This document shows, one piece after another, positions 1-13,140 of a stretch of 64,000 nt of DNA. This stretch comes from Cristatella mucedo. Taxonomy: Eukaryota; Bryozoa; Phylactolaemata; Cristatellidae. A program made the position numbers and the translations under genes. How positions within the stretch are numbered: the stretch's first letter is position 1; each line of letters begins with the position of its first letter. The stretch spans positions 306,001 to 370,000 of the forward strand of contig WPIO01000164.1 in the NCBI GenBank assembly GCA_009760855.2, in the 5' to 3' direction. The notes below the pieces were generated by a model. The model ran no database searches and was not told the DNA's origin. It saw nothing but the letters and a program-made list of their open reading frames with translations.

Positions 1-59
1 TGCTCAACATTAAATGTCACTTGTGAATCGCGATACCCCTGCTACCGGTGATGTCGATT

Positions 60-205
60 CTATCCACTCTAGATAATGTCTTTTGTGCCCCAGCTACTCA
101 ATTCGCCTTCCAACCTTTTCTTTTCCAGAAAATGTAAAGCACCTCGAAAGAGATATAGATCTCTGATGGGGATTTACCAAATGCATTATTATTATTCTTA
201 TTCAT
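60..205 (+). mobile_element. Family A LINE 3' end
   Basis: Contains the family A terminal pattern: AATGTAAAGCACCTCGAAAGAGA, then a (ATT)n tail at 186-205. Heavily diverged; only the non-coding end is present. Confidence 0.6.
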
Positions 206-224
206 AACAGTTACAATGTTTCAA

Positions 225-640
225 CCCGACTCTAGCTGACATGCTAGACGAGTTCTTGCTCTGGGTTAGTTCACCGTCGGTCCTCGCACTGACGAGCTAT
301 ATGGCTTGACACGGATAATAAACTCGCTAGGTTAACTAAGCCAAAGTTTTTTTGGCAGCAAGAAAAATATAAGAGCTTACTTATTATTGACCGGGATCTG
401 AGGACGATTGTAGATAATAAAAGCACATCCTAGAGAAAGCCAAGTCTAAGTCCAGCTTCAAGAAAATCTGTTGAATCACATGTGCAGGCTCCAAAATTGC
501 TCAGGCCTACCATCTGTTATCGTCTTAACCTCTCCAACACTAGCTCTTTACCTTGTGAACACTGAGGAGTCCAGCTGATTGCTTCTCTTGCTTCTTTGCC
601 ACCGATATATCAAAGGTCAGACTGTAGAGAGCCCCAGAGG
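225..640 (+). mobile_element. Family A LINE internal fragment
   Basis: Matches the region of family A between endonuclease and reverse transcriptase: GACGAGT..CT, then ATGGCTTGACACGGATAATAAACT, comparable with the reverse complement of about 3060-3230. Many stops; no coding capacity. Confidence 0.5.
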
Positions 641-894
641 TCGAAGATTATTTTGTTTTTTGTTATTTATTTGTTATTTATTTGTTATTTATATTTATTA
701 TTTATATTAAATAGCATCATTTCTTGACTCGTGTCCCTCAAATAGGTTTCAACGGAGTTCTTCTTTTTAAATTCCATGTCTGTATTCAAGTTCAATGTTT
801 ACATTCAGTGAGAGCACGATATCTCATCCTAACATGATCCCATTCAAAAGATGCTACTAATCTCGTAGACCCTATGACAACGTATAGGGTCTCA

Positions 895-3235
895 GAGGCT
901 AGTGATAATAATAATAAAAATAATTCACTTGATAAAACGCCCTCAGAGAACTTAATCTCTCTCTACGCGCTTTACATTTGCTGCAAAGTGAAATGCAATG
1001 AATGGTAAGTAAAATCATGCTTGAAAAACAAACAAATGAATAATATGGTTAGGGGTGAAATGCAGAGTGTCAGCATGCAAATGTGGTTAGTGGCAGCATG
1101 CACAGTGTCAGCACCCATAAGCACATCAAGGACGAATCACAGGGACCCACTAAATGCTGTCCTAAATAGGTGTGTTTTTAGGTTCCTATTAAATGTGGTC
1201 AGGTCAGGGGATGTTCTGACCCAGGTCGGGAGGGGGTTCCAGGCTGAGAGAAGCATACGAGCAAAATGCACGGTCTCCAAAGGATTTAAGGTTTGTACGA
1301 GGTATTTCTAGACTGTTGGATTTCGAAAAGCCGGTGGTACGATGGTCGGCCTGATGGGGTAGTATATCTGAAAGATAGGCTGGAGCCATAGAATGAAGGG
1401 ACCTAAAAGTGAGTGATAAAACCTTGAAGTCAATCCGTTGCTTGACTGGTAGCCAGTGCTGGTAGGCGAGAAGTGGAGTAATGTGGCAACTGCGAAGCTC
1501 ACGACAGACAAGTCTAGCTGCCGAGTTTTGCACCAGCTGCAATCGCCTGATCGCACATGCTGATTGACGAGTAAGCAGTGAGTTGCAGAAGTCGAGACGG
1601 GATGTCATGAATGAGTGGACAAACTTAGATGTGGTGTCTTTATCTAAACAAGCCCGAATTTTAGCAATGTTATGAAGCTGAAAATAGGCAGATTTGACAG
1701 TGGAGCTGATATGGTCGTCTAACGAGAGGTCGCTTTGGAATATGACACCTAGATTTCGAGCTGATTCAAACAGGAGATATGCTGGCAGAGCCAATTTTGA
1801 GAGTCAACCTTTCCAATCTTCGAATCACACTGGGTTTGTGCATAACTAGTAAGTTAGTTTTATCATCGTTTAGTTTTAGAAAAATTGCTGCCGCCCATTT
1901 GCAGATGTCATCAATGCATGCAGCTAGTGAGTTGAGAGAATTTGAGGTGCTCGAAGGCTGGGAGGGATCAAAGCAAAGATACAACTGAGTGTCATCCCCA
2001 TAGAAGTGAAAGCCGAAATTGTGCTTGGCAATCACATCAGCAAGAGGCAGAGTATAAACCGTGAAAAGAATCGGACCTACCACTGAGCCCTGAGGTACTC
2101 CATATTTCAGAGGTAATTCAGATGATCTTTGTCCATTCACGTCAATACTCTGGAGTCTCCCACTGAGATAGGACCTGAACCACTGCAGAGCAGTGCCAGT
2201 GATGCCCAGGCGGGATGAGAGGCGCTCTAGAAGAACTTTGTGATCGATGGTATCAAAAGCTGCCGAATGATCAAGCAAAACAAGCAGAGACACGCTACCC
2301 ATGTCTGCATTCCTAAGTAGGTCGTTGTATACCCTAAGGAATGCTGACTCCGTGGAGTGATTAGCTCTAAAGCCAGAGTGGAACTTACTAGCAAGGTGTG
2401 AGGTTTTGACGTACGAGTTCAGCTGGTCCGCCACGACCCGTTCCAGTGTCTTTGATAGGCGTGGTAGAAGGAAAACTGGGCGGTAGTTGCTTAAGTTCTC
2501 TCGGTCTAGTGTCGCTTTCATGAGAAGTTGCCTGACTTCAGGTTTTTTAAAAGGTGCCGGGACAAGACCTGACGCTAATGACATATTAATTATGTTAGTT
2601 ATGCATGGCAGCAGCAGATTAATGCAACGTTGGAGCAGGACAGTGGGAATAGGGTGCAGAGGACTTGTTGTCTTCTTTGATTGAGATACGAACTTTAGGA
2701 CTAGATTGCTAGTGACCTGCTTAAATGCAGACATTGAGGTGCAGCCAATAACCGAGGAACAGCATTCTAGTGGGGAGGTTGTCATCACACTGATGGATTC
2801 CCTGATCTTGTATATCTTCTGCACAAAGAATCGAGAGAAGCAATCGGCTAGATCATCATTAGGATCATCAGGTAATGAGCTAATCTGGGAACGGTTGAGG
2901 AGATGGTTTATTGTCGACATCAGCATTTTTGGATTGTGCATCTGTTATTTAACAATGTTTTTATAGAAGCTAGACTTGGCCTTTGCTAGGATCGATTGGT
3001 ACGACCTACAGTAGTCTTCATATGCCTGTCGATGGACAGGTAGTCTGGATCTTTTGTATGCTTTTTCAAGCTTTCTTTAAGTAGACTTGGCTAGTTTAAT
3101 GTCTGTGGTAAGCCATACGCCGTCTGGGCGATGGCGCACAGTGCGCTTTGTCAGAGGTGCAAACTCGTCGAGCGTGTCAGCTAGTGTCGTGTTGTAGTTA
3201 TCAACCAATGATGACAGATCGAAGGGAGGATTGAG
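895..3235 (-). mobile_element. Family A L2/CR1-like LINE, long 5'-truncated copy
   Basis: Reading from 3235 to 895: linker, reverse transcriptase, C-terminal domain and a 3' UTR ending in a hairpin and (ATT)n tail at 902-925. The RT part (frame 2941-1766) has LLPRLSKTLERVV, SAAFDTIDHKVLLERL, a PQGS block and the catalytic FYGDD; the rest (1794-1204) is in another frame (ARNLGVIFQSD, TSRLDFCNSLL, HWLPVKQRIDFK). One frameshift and 'DHSAAF' in place of DLSAAF show it is dead. No endonuclease is left. Family assignment rests on these RT motifs, as in L2-clade elements of fish and invertebrates. Confidence 0.88.
1766..2941 (-). pseudogene. Family A reverse transcriptase ORF fragment
   Basis: 391-codon open frame holding RT fingers and palm: NYRPVFLLPRLSKTLE, FHSGFRANHSTESAF, SAAFDTIDHK, GVPQGSVVGPILF and FHFYGDDTQLYL. 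It is the longest surviving RT frame of the window. It lacks the endonuclease and ends by frameshift before the C-terminal domain, so no functional product is expected. Confidence 0.85.
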
Positions 3236-3244
3236 CAGCAGAGG

Positions 3245-3640
3245 CTAGGGTATATGGCCCTCGGAGAGCTTAATCTCTTTCGAGGCCTTTTACAAATGCT
3301 GGAAATAAAGCACAACCGAAAAAGTTATTTTGAGCATGCTGAATATACAACAAGAATAAAAAGGTGATGGGTGACACGAGCAGTGTCAGAATGCTAGTTT
3401 GGATAGTGGCAGCATGCTGCGTCAGCATGCATAAGCAGGTAAAGGACGAATCAAAGGGATCCACTAAATGCTGTCTTGAATAGGTGCGTTTTTATTTTTT
3501 TTTTAAATGCGGTGAAGTCTGGAGATGTCGTGACACATGTCGGGAGTGACTTATAAGCTTTGGGAGCGTAGGAACTTAAAAGGCACTATCTCCGACGGAT
3601 TTGAGATGTGTACAACGCACAATTTAGAGCGTCAGCCTCA
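3245..3640 (-). mobile_element. Family A LINE 3' fragment
   Basis: Starts with the diverged tail hairpin (GCCCTCGGAGAGCTTAATCTC) and continues into the A 3' UTR and the last codons (GGAGATGTCGTGACACATGTCG). It abuts the 5' end of the long A copy to its left in the same orientation, with no intervening tail sequence of note. Confidence 0.7.
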
Positions 3641-3739
3641 TTATTTTTATTATTATTGTTATTACTGACAATGTGAGCTTTCTGACTTGGTATGTGCAGC
3701 ATTTTTGAACACGAGCCTGCCGTTCGCAACACAATGCCA

Positions 3740-6620
3740 TCAAAGACAATGCGTCTCACTGTTGTGACCGGCCTCCTTCTGGTTGTCTAACCTTGTTTAT
3801 AGAGGAGTTTTCACAGTTCTTTGCTCAAGTATTTGTGTGGGACAGGCAGTAACTGTTTCTAGGGGACTTCCATATTCAGGTTGAAAACCCTACCAGCAGC
3901 CAGGTTCCCCTAATTTATTGAAAGTCTGGAGAATTTCGGTTTGGCCCAACAAGTTAATCATTGCACCCAGGTCGGTGGCCACATTCTAGATCTTGTGATC
4001 ACTAAGGATGTCCTCTCCACGGAACTTGTTGTGTGCCCACTGACCCTCTAAGATCATCGTTCGGTCTCGTTTATTCTAGCTCTCTTGTAGTACAGGGTAT
4101 TGTCGAACTTGTCAAACCGCAATACTTACAAAGTATTGACATGGACGATTTTTTGAAGTCGGTGATACATGTCTTCTTGAGCTGCATTCAGACTCGATCA
4201 GCAGCCTCGATACCCTCACTGATGATATGAACATGACACTCAGGTGTGCTCTTGACAAGCATGCTCCCGTTCATTCTATCCGTGTTCAAAGTCGTGGATA
4301 TTCCTTTTAATTTACAAAAAACTCCTAAAGATGCACCGGGTCAAGATCGGGCTTGAACTTCGTTTCAAGAAATCGTAGTCCGATCTATGCAGATCTAGTT
4401 AACTTCAATGACTTCTTTCGAGTTTACACCCGAAAGCTAAAAAATACCAAGGCTTCGTTTTTCATTCGAAAGCTGAATGCCTGCCAGTCGAACACTAAAC
4501 ACATTTATAAGACAATAAACCATTCACTGTCCAATACTGTGAAGTAAGACTCCCCAGATATTGAGAGCTGAGCCCACAAGTTTTCAGCCGTCTTTACGTA
4601 AATAAATGTGCACATTTGTGCCTCTATTGAGCCTCCTCCGACAAAAACTATCGTGGTTCCACAACCTGTGACCTTCCTTAAAAGGTTATCCTAAGTATCT
4701 GCATGCAATGTAGCTACCTTAACAAGGTTTAGAAACAAGAGCTCGTCTCTTGAAGACCCTATACCCTCATCTCTGAGGTCTTCACCAGCAGACCAACTCA
4801 GCCTTACCATAGCCAAGATTCCTAATGCTTCTTTGGGAGGAGGGGTCGTGCTCAAGTCCTTCAAATCGGCAATCATTAGGCCTATTCTTAAACAGCCTTG
4901 ATTATACACAGAGGTCCTTGCAAACTATCACCCAGTTTCCCTCCTTCCTTTCTTATCAAAAATTCTTAAAAAATGTTTGCTAAGCAGCTGGTGGAACATA
5001 TTAAAAATAATGGAATGTCAGTAACATTTCAATCGGGTTTCAAGAACCAGCGCTCTTCTGAAACTGCTCTCCTCCGTTTTAACAATGACATTCTACGTGG
5101 CAACGACGACGGGAATGTCACTGCCCTAGCTCTGCTAGATCTGTCTGCTGCCTTCGACACCATTGATCACGAGGTTTCACTTTAGCAATTGAGAGCAACG
5201 ATCTGTCTAGTAGACGAAGCACTGGCTTGGTTTAAATCTTACTTGTCTGATCGTGTTCAATCCGTGTAATGTGGGGGTCAGGTCTAACAAACGGGAATGG
5301 CCACCTTTGGAATCACTCAAGGGTCCATACTTGGCCCCTTCCTGTTCTCCATTTATACACCACTCTGGGAAAAGTCATTAAGGCCCATGGAATAGGATAT
5401 CACTTCCATGCTGTTTATAATCAGTTGTATTTCTCATAAAATGCGTCGGAATCTGCTGCCCCAACTGAGAAACTGAATGCTCGATTTTCCGATATTCGAT
5501 CCTGGACGTCGGAAAACTTCCTGAAATTAAATGATGTGCATGCCACCTTTAACCATGTTATTCATTTTTTTATCAATCATTTTATTACTCACCATTCCAT
5601 TGCGTTTCCCTTTAAGTCGAATGTTAAGTACCTAGAGGGAGATTAAGTTCTCTGAGGGCTCTTTATCAAGTGCATTATTATTATTATTATTAATGATGCT
5701 AAAACCGAACTGCTGCTCATTAGACACCCTAAGCCTGTGGCTGGATTAAAGGGCTTTGCTCTTCTAATAGGTGATTCTATCTAGCGACCGTCACCATGTG
5801 CTCGAAATGTAGGTGTCGTTTTCGACAACCACCTTAATTTTAAAAGCTTAAGCCACAAGACTTATTCTACAACTAACCATCACGTCCGATTTCTATCCAA
5901 GATTAGGAGCTGTCTCCCACAGTTGTTTGTAAACTAGCTCCTTAGTTCAGTCTCGGCTTGATTACAGTAATTCCCTATTGGCTGGGCTGCCAAAGAAAGC
6001 TATTAGGCCACTGCAGCAGACTATGAAAATATGGCTGCAAGGCTAGTCTTTAAGTACCGGCGGTTTGAGCACGTGTCTCTTATGCTAAAAGAGCTAGGTT
6101 GGATGCCGGGTGGGCAACGGATCTGGAAAAAGTTTTTATGCTGACCCACAAGTCCCGCCGTGGCTTGACTTCTTCGTACCTAGCTGAACTGCTGCATCAG
6201 GTTCAGCCTGTTCGCACTCTCAGGTTCTGTGTGAACAATAAATTAAATGTTCCATTCCTCAGCTTAAAGACAGTTGGCGACAGAAGCTTTAGCTCTACAC
6301 ATCCTAGACTGTGGAACTCACTTCCACAATTCTTACGCAATGACAACAACTCTCGTACTGAGAACTATGGCTCATCCTTTTCAGAGGTCCTGAGCAGCTA
6401 ATTTCATGCTACTCACTACCTCAATTGCTCTCCTGACTCTGCTATGCTTCCCACTTTCTTTTTGTTGGGTGAGACGAAGTCGGTTGGCTACCAAATGCAT
6501 CCCAAAAGCCGCTTAGGCTGTGAGTAGGCTATACAAAACTTTCCTGAGTAACACCAACGTGGTCTTTATGACTTTGTGAAGTGACAGACGGAGATGCATT
6601 ACATTATATTTCACTAATAG
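3740..6620 (+). mobile_element. Family B L2/CR1-like LINE, long copy with nested A insertion
   Basis: Runs from the end of the endonuclease (a match to the AAAGACAATG...CTCACTGTTG segment of the 16.3-kb copy) through RT (LDLSAAFDTIDHEV near 5150) to the C-terminal domain (FLSLKTVGDRSFSS, PRLWNSLPQFLRNDN) and the tail GACGGAGATGCATTACATT. Stops and frameshifts are frequent. A family A tail is inserted at 5537-5695. Confidence 0.85.
5537..5695 (+). mobile_element. Nested family A 3' end inside family B
   Basis: About 160 bp: A 3' UTR, hairpin and (ATT)n tail, inserted in the B RT frame. Flanked by AATGATG on both sides (left 5530-5536, right 5692-5698), a 7-bp target-site duplication. Very short 5'-truncated insertion. 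Confidence 0.82.
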
Positions 6621-7054
6621 TATTCGGAGCTAAAACTCACTAACAAATAGTGCAGAGACTTCGAAATAGTTGGTTAATAGCTACAGGGAGGTTGTATCAG
6701 AACTCACATTAATTTAGCAGCAATTGAGCATTACTGGAGAGCCTTGCTGGCTATTTCGACCATCGGCAGAACGCCGTAAAAGATTACAACTGCAATCCTC
6801 GACAACTAATATGACTGCCAGCTTCCTAGCCGACGCCTGGAGCCAAAGGCAGGCAAAAAACGCATTGCCACCTTTTCTCATTATGAGCTATTCAAACATT
6901 AGTTTTCACAAAATTTTCTGACCCGTTCAGCACCAAATTTCGTGCACTGACTGATCCTTGGTCTCTTGTGGCTCACAAGCATTGCCCTAGTCTTTTGAAT
7001 TGTCACACACTCGACCAATGTCTCCTACAAGTGCAGGCTAGAACCAATTATTAC

Positions 7055-7440
7055 CTATGTCGCTTATCTCGATACATGCAGATCTCATACCGTATATTCC
7101 GTGGAAGACTTCTTCCTCATATAATAATATATATGAATTGAAAGGCCTCGAGAACGTTGACATCGAAGATGTCCAAGCGACAGTTTTTGCTGGTACTCGG
7201 CTGCTCAAATCCACATTCCGACCTGTCACTACTTACATGTTGCTTTCACGTCACACTAGCAGGCATGCTCTACTAGTTTCCCACTCTGAATAGGCACACT
7301 GTGTTTCCTAACCCTGACGGGTTATGGTTGACCACAGAAAATAAACTAGGTCTACTAAGCCAAAGCTTCTAAAAGGTATATAAAAGGTCGGGCCAGATTG
7401 TCCATCGACAGGCATACGAGAATTACTGTAGATCGTACAA
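7055..7440 (+). mobile_element. Family A LINE internal fragment
   Basis: Ends with the same stretch as the A linker: TTATGGTTGACCACAGAAAATAAACT and CATCGACAGGCATACGAGAATTACTG. Coding potential is lost. Preceding bases from about 6920 may belong to the same copy (compare 20880-20960) but are too diverged to be certain. Confidence 0.55.
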
Positions 7441-7444
7441 ATCG

Positions 7445-8420
7445 AAATGTATAATTCACTTTATATAGCACCCACAGTGAGCCTAATATTGTATTAGGCA
7501 CTTTACGTTTGCTGGAAAGATAGCATTATCGCATGGTTAGTGGTAGCATGCTAAATGATTACAAGTGTGGCATGGTCAGTTTGAATTGCACCGGGCCTGC
7601 ATGTCAGTGTTGCTTGTGACAACATCCATATTTTAAGGAGGCTACACCGAGGACGAATTATGCTAGCCTACTAAACTCTGTGATTTAGAGATACGTTTTT
7701 CGATTCTTTTCAAATCTACTCTGGTAAGAGAACGTTATTAGGCCACTCCCAAGTGAGTTCCCAGCTTCTGGAGGGTGAGTACTAATGGCATCATTGCCGA
7801 ATAATTTGAGGCTCCTTACGACATGTGTGTAAGCGATTATATTCCGGAAAGCTAGTGGTACTATCTTGAACCTGGCAGCAAGAAGATCTGATCGGTAGGA
7901 TCAAGAAATAAAAATGTAAGGCCCTAAAAGTATTTGATAAAGCTTCGAAGTCAACAGGATATTTGACTGGTAGCCAGTGCAGGTCGGCTGAAAGTAGTGG
8001 ATAAATACTATTGAAAGTAATAACATTGATGACAATAAATTGACTGCTAAGTTAATGCTCAATCTCACAACTCCATCTTTTTCTAGTGACTTTAAGTTCC
8101 TTGCAAAAGAAGCATGGTGTGATGCAACAATACCGACTCTTCAAACAAAGAAACTGAGATTTTCCCCATACACAAAAGCCTGACTGTCATGGATTGTCGA
8201 TAAGCGATTAGTGAGTTACAGAAACTAAGAAGGGTTTTTAACAATGTAAGGACCAACTAGATTGTAATTTCTTTGTTTTAATAAACCTGGATTTTACTAT
8301 TGTCATGTAGCAGAAATGAGAAAGAATCAATAGCAGAGCTGGTGTTGTCATCTAGTAAACTGTCTCTAGGGAACTGGCACAGATTGCATGCAAATTCAAA
8401 AATAGATGAAAGAATAGTAA
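7445..8420 (-). mobile_element. Family A LINE, strongly diverged
   Basis: Minus-strand 3' UTR and C-terminal region: CACTTTACGTTTGCTGGAAAG, the GAGTTCCCAGCTT block and TTTGACTGGTAGCCAGTGCAGG. From about 8030 onwards similarity fades; the right limit is approximate. Confidence 0.55.
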
Positions 8421-8427
8421 TGGTGAT

Positions 8428-9060
8428 AATACATTTGATATAGCAAGATCAGAAAATTAAAATCTTTCTATTCACTTGAAATTCTCTGCAAAAGAATCAT
8501 GATCGAATAGTTATTGGTACCATGCGCATTTACTGTCAAGAATAACATGATTATGGGTGACATGTGCAAGGTCTGCATACACGTCCGGTTAGTGGCAGCA
8601 AGCACACTGTCAGCACACATAAGTACATTTAGGATGAATCAAAGGGACTCACTAAAGGCAGCGGTAAATAGTTGAGTTTTAGATGCTTTTTAAAAGTGGA
8701 CAAGTCAGGATGGGTTGGTCAGGATGCATCAGGATGGGTCGTGAAGCAAGTACGAATGAGTTCCAGGCTTTCGGAGCATACAAACTAAAGGCTCGGTCTC
8801 AAAAGAATTTGAGATTCCTTAGGAAAATGGGTGAACAATTAAAATATGCAAAGTTTGTGGCTCGAAGGCCTGGTGGAGGAGTACATCTGATAGGTAATAG
8901 AGGCCAAATAACAAAGGGACCGAAAAGTGAGTGACGATTCCTCAAAGTCGATGCTTTGCTTGAGTGGTAGTCAGTACAGGTGGGCGTGAACTGGTGTGAT
9001 CGGGCAACTGGGAAGCTCATGACAGATAAGCCTAGCTGCATAATTTTACACTAGCAGTGT
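8428..9060 (-). mobile_element. Family A LINE 3' fragment
   Basis: Diverged tail near 8430, then the A 3' UTR (TGGTTAGTGGCAGCA, GGATGAATCAAAGGGACTCAC) and the C-terminal domain in minus orientation up to the GAAGCTCATGACAGATAAGC block. A short open frame (9041-8799) is a relic of ORF2. Confidence 0.7.
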
Positions 9061-9440
9061 GTGCTTGGGGCCCTATTCAAAGAAATGAATATTAAAGTAT
9101 CTTACCGATAGTAACTGTGGTTTCTATTTCAAATAAGAGACAACACAGTTTCAAGTGTATGTTATTAATGGAATGCGATTGTGTTTTTCCTAGTGCTAAG
9201 GCCTCTATTAGCACACATTGCAGATATGAGTAATCGAAAAGCGACACAAATCCAAGCTCCATATTGAAGTTTTTGAAACTGGGGTTTTAATCCGTTATGC
9301 AAGAGCAGCTTTATGAGTTGACCCTATGAAGTTAAGGGCATTGCCTTAACCTGTTTTCAGGCCGTGGAATCCAGTTACTTGGACAGTCCATGTTCCCTAA
9401 TTATATTTCTATTCAGCTGCTGTTGCATTAATGTTGGTGA
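9060..9440. other. No recognisable gene
   Basis: AT-rich sequence between a family A and a family B fragment. Neither strand shows motifs I recognise. Confidence 0.5.
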
Positions 9441-10110
9441 AAGAACTTTAGTTTGGTCTCGGCTTGCTTATTGTAATTCCCATTTAGCTATGCTATCAAA
9501 GAACGCAACTAGGCCATTGCAGCTGGCTATGAATATAGCTGAAAGGCTAACCTTCAAGTCCCAGAGGTTAGACGGCGTCTCTCCTTTGCTAAAAAGAGCT
9601 AGAATAGCTACCGGTTGATCATCGGATTTAATGAGCAGTTTTTATGTTGACCCACAATGCCTGCCATGGCTTGGGTCCTCTGTACCCAGCAGAACTAATG
9701 CTCCAGTTTCAGCCTCCTCGCGCCCCCATTCCTATTATGGACAATCAATTAGCTGTTCCATTCCACCACTTAAAGATCGTTGGCGACAGAAGCTTCTAAA
9801 CTTTGGAACTCGCTTCCACGATTCTTATGCACGAAAAACTACTCTCCTGCTACCGACTATGGCTCATCCTTTCCAGTTGTCCTGAGCTGCTACTTCCATG
9901 CTACTCGCTATCTTAACTGCTCTCCTGACTCTGCTATGCTTCCCACTTTCTCTTTGAAGGGTGAGATAAACTTTGTTGGTTTACTGAATAAATACCGACA
10001 GCCGCTTAGGCAGTGAGTTCACAATGTAAAACTCTCCTGTGTAACAATAGCATAGTCTTTGTGGCTTCGTAGAGTTAGTGACGGAGATACGTTATATTAT
10101 ATTATAGTGG
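9440..10110 (+). mobile_element. Family B LINE 3' fragment
   Basis: Begins in the C-terminal domain (GGTCTCGGCTTGCTTATTGTAA, read elsewhere as SRLDYCNSL) and runs to the B terminus with GTTAGTGACGGAGATACGTTA. Several frameshifts. Confidence 0.75.
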
Positions 10111-11920
10111 GAAGTATACATGCGATGTCGGTTTGAACAAATATTTGGTGACTGAACAGCATTGTTTGTAGTGTGGCATTACGGCATAAGTGCTATTACC
10201 CATTGCTGAACTTAAAAATGCAAGTTCAGCCTTGCGAGATTCGAACACTCAGCCTTTGCCGTGAAGAGCAAGCAACTTGGCTTCTAAACTCAAATGAATT
10301 AGCACGAGATGGAATGTAGTTACCATCAAACCTCTTGTATGCATAGTCTCTCCGTTTGAGCTTTGGACATGCTCCAGAATGGTTCAAGCAGCCTAGTTTT
10401 TTCCGACTATCTCCATGCACAGTCAGATCAACCAGAAAGAAACGTGCATTTATGGGAATCATAGTAAAATTCATGGCTAGCTTATTGTCTAATCCAAAAT
10501 TTTGCAAAGAAGCTATAGTAAAAATTCAAAACCGTCATGCTCGCCATAAATCAAGTGAATAGTCATTTCATATCATTAATTATATCCTAAATTTATATAT
10601 ATATATATATAAATTTATAAATATATATCCTAAATTTAAAGGAACATACGGAGGCTCAATTCAGAATATGTTTCAGGCAAGCTGCCAGTGCTTCGGCTGT
10701 AGCACAAGCAATGAATTGCGCTAATTAAAAAGGGGGGTATTGATCACCTATGCACTTTAAGCTCAAAACATGAAGCACTTGCATGAACAATCGGTATGAT
10801 ACCTACCTGTTTAATTATTTTAATCTCACATAACTAGGCTCTTGCTGGACACATAACAAATTCATCTGGCTTAATTGAGACTAAAAGAAACTAATTTTAA
10901 TTCTCAAGATCTACTGTACTAATTCTAAGGAATTTCCTGTTAACCGCTTTTTTAGAGGGCAGGATACGTCAAAGGTAACCAGGGACGTTTTTCCCATATT
11001 TGACGGCAGCCTTAAGGACAAAGGCTAGGACGGGATTGATAGCAGCAGTAACTCTTTAGAACAAGAGACGAATATAGCAACGAATGTATCAGAGGCTGGC
11101 ACTAAGAATTAAAGAGACGAAGTCTAGGGTGCTAAGGCTTTCGAGTTTGGATCTAGTAGGCGGCTGGAATCTAGAAAAACATTGATTCCGCTATCCTTAC
11201 AATCTTAATCTACTACGAAATATTGCAGCAATCTGCTGGTAATGTTTCGGTAATGTAAACCAGAATGCAGCAAGGGCATATATTTTCAAACGAGTTGTTT
11301 CTGAATTAGGGAAAAAGCACTCTGCTTGGATAAACAGGAAATACTGGTGATAGTTTTGCTTATTTATCTAAGATTCGAACGCATTAGAATTAAATGCGGT
11401 ATTTTACCTATCTGAAATGGGCTGGTAAGACTTGCAGTTACATCAAAATGCCCAGCCAATATAAATACATATTATTTAATAGAGATTTTTGTTCTGTCGT
11501 AGCATTCGGAAATTTGTATGTGGCACTCCTTACTTGCTTTGTCTAGCCTCCAAAAGCACGAGTAATCTCGGAGTGAAATTTCTCGTAATTAGTGCTGTGA
11601 CGGATTTGAAGTCAGTTCTAATTAGAGTTATGACCAGCACACGATTTATGATACTTGTAGTTTATGGGTCATTGACTTTTATGGTCGTGTCGTTATAGCT
11701 TGCGCCACTTTGGCTATGGACTATTGCAGTATTATTATTCATAATAAGAATAATACAACTGCATAGGACCTTCATAGAACTGAGAGTGCTTACCGGCAAG
11801 TTTTGTGTTCCTAGAATTCTTTTAGAACCGCTCAGCACGTTTCCCTCAAGGTTTACTCTGAATTTCTCTAAATATGTGATTATCAGGCCAGTTATAAATC
11901 CAGCAGCCCAACTTAGAGCT
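10110..11920. other. No recognisable gene; AT microsatellite
   Basis: About 1.8 kb without clear coding signals. It contains a TA-rich tract at 10589-10628 and a short perfect hairpin near 11730-11755 (GTATTATT...AATAATAC). No LINE, SINE or exon pattern is evident in the rest. Confidence 0.5.
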
Positions 11921-11924
11921 TGTC

Positions 11925-12200
11925 TACGGAAACTCCGTTCGCTCAGCAAGTCGGAAGTGAGTTCCCGGCTTTGGCAGCATGCGCACTAAAGGCATGGACT
12001 CCAAAATTGTTAAGGTTCCTACGAGGTTCACGTCAAAGGTTACCTTCCGAAAAGTGGGTGGTACGATGCTTAGCTTGGAGGGGCAGTAGATGAGGCAGGT
12101 AGGCCGGAGATAAAGAATGAGGAGACCTAAAAGTGGCTGACTGAACCTTGAAGTCAACGCGTCGGTTGACTGACAGCTAGTTCAAGTCAGCTGGCACTGA
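11925..12200 (-). mobile_element. Family A LINE fragment without tail
   Basis: Minus-strand C-terminal region: GAAGTGAGTTCCCGGCTTTGG, GGCATGGACTCCAAA, TTGACTGACAGCTAGTTCAAG. Both ends are internal to the element. Confidence 0.65.
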
Positions 12201-13140
12201 AGATTCGCATTTTAAGACAATTTTAGTATCCTTTAATAATGTTCCTATTTTGTAGTGGCCTCCTACTAATAAACAGATAACTAAGGATACACACAAATAT
12301 ATACAATTACGCGTAACCGGGTTCCAGGGGTCAGAGGCTAATTCCCGCCAAACCCGCCACACTCTGGCCACGCTGCCGCTCGCCATGCCGCCGAGCTAGG
12401 GTAAGACGAGCGGCCGTCAGGTTAAACCTCTTTATAATAACGCGTGCGCCAACAACAACAGGGGAACTAAACAAGTCTACATGGAGGGCCCTATACACAG
12501 CACACTATGGCGGCGCAAGACGATGCAGCAAGCACGAACAAACGTGTTAGTTGGGGTCAGTCGGCTTCTGCAGTCCAGTCGTTGTACCGACTCCGAATCC
12601 AACAGTACGAGCGTACGCCGTCCAAAACCCGGCTGGCTGAGTAACTGCTGGCTAGTCCGAGTCGACAACTACCACAGTCGTAAGCTTCCACCTATAGACG
12701 CCAACACATGGGGGGGGGGGTCACGAACAGGCTACACGGGCAACGCGGAATAAACAAGTCAACAACGAGCGAGCTATCCAGCTCCGCTCGGGCCTTGGGT
12801 ACTCGTTCCCTTGCGTGCGTGGCAGCATCGCCGGAGCACGCCTGCACGAATCCAGGTGCATAACTCGGTGAGACCGGGAGCCTCCAACACCACGACTTAC
12901 TTGGCCAACTTTCGTACCCAAGAGCCCAAGTGACCTCACGTCACCACATACATCCTGCCATGCGGTAGGTCCGACCCCGGCCTAGCCGGTGACCCTAACC
13001 CTCAGCGTAGCCGTCTGGTCCCAGCCAACCGAACCCAGCCTGGGTACATACGTACGGTATACACACAAATGAGAACTACATTAAGGTGCATTGAAAGATG
13101 AATAAATGTTTGATTATAAGTATTGCATGGGGTATCTTTT
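12200..13140. other. GC-rich unclassified block, possibly mobile
   Basis: The stretch from about 12300 to 13060 is far more GC-rich than its surroundings and has CpG-containing words. It holds a run of ten G's near 12710, a plus-strand AATAAA at 12751 and two similar words (GGAACTAAACAAGTC and GGAATAAACAAGTC) 285 bp apart. Short related words (ATACACACAAAT) lie near both ends, at about 12289 and 13060. I see no RT, integrase or transposase frame and no clear TG..CA ends. An LTR or non-autonomous element is a guess. Confidence 0.4.
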
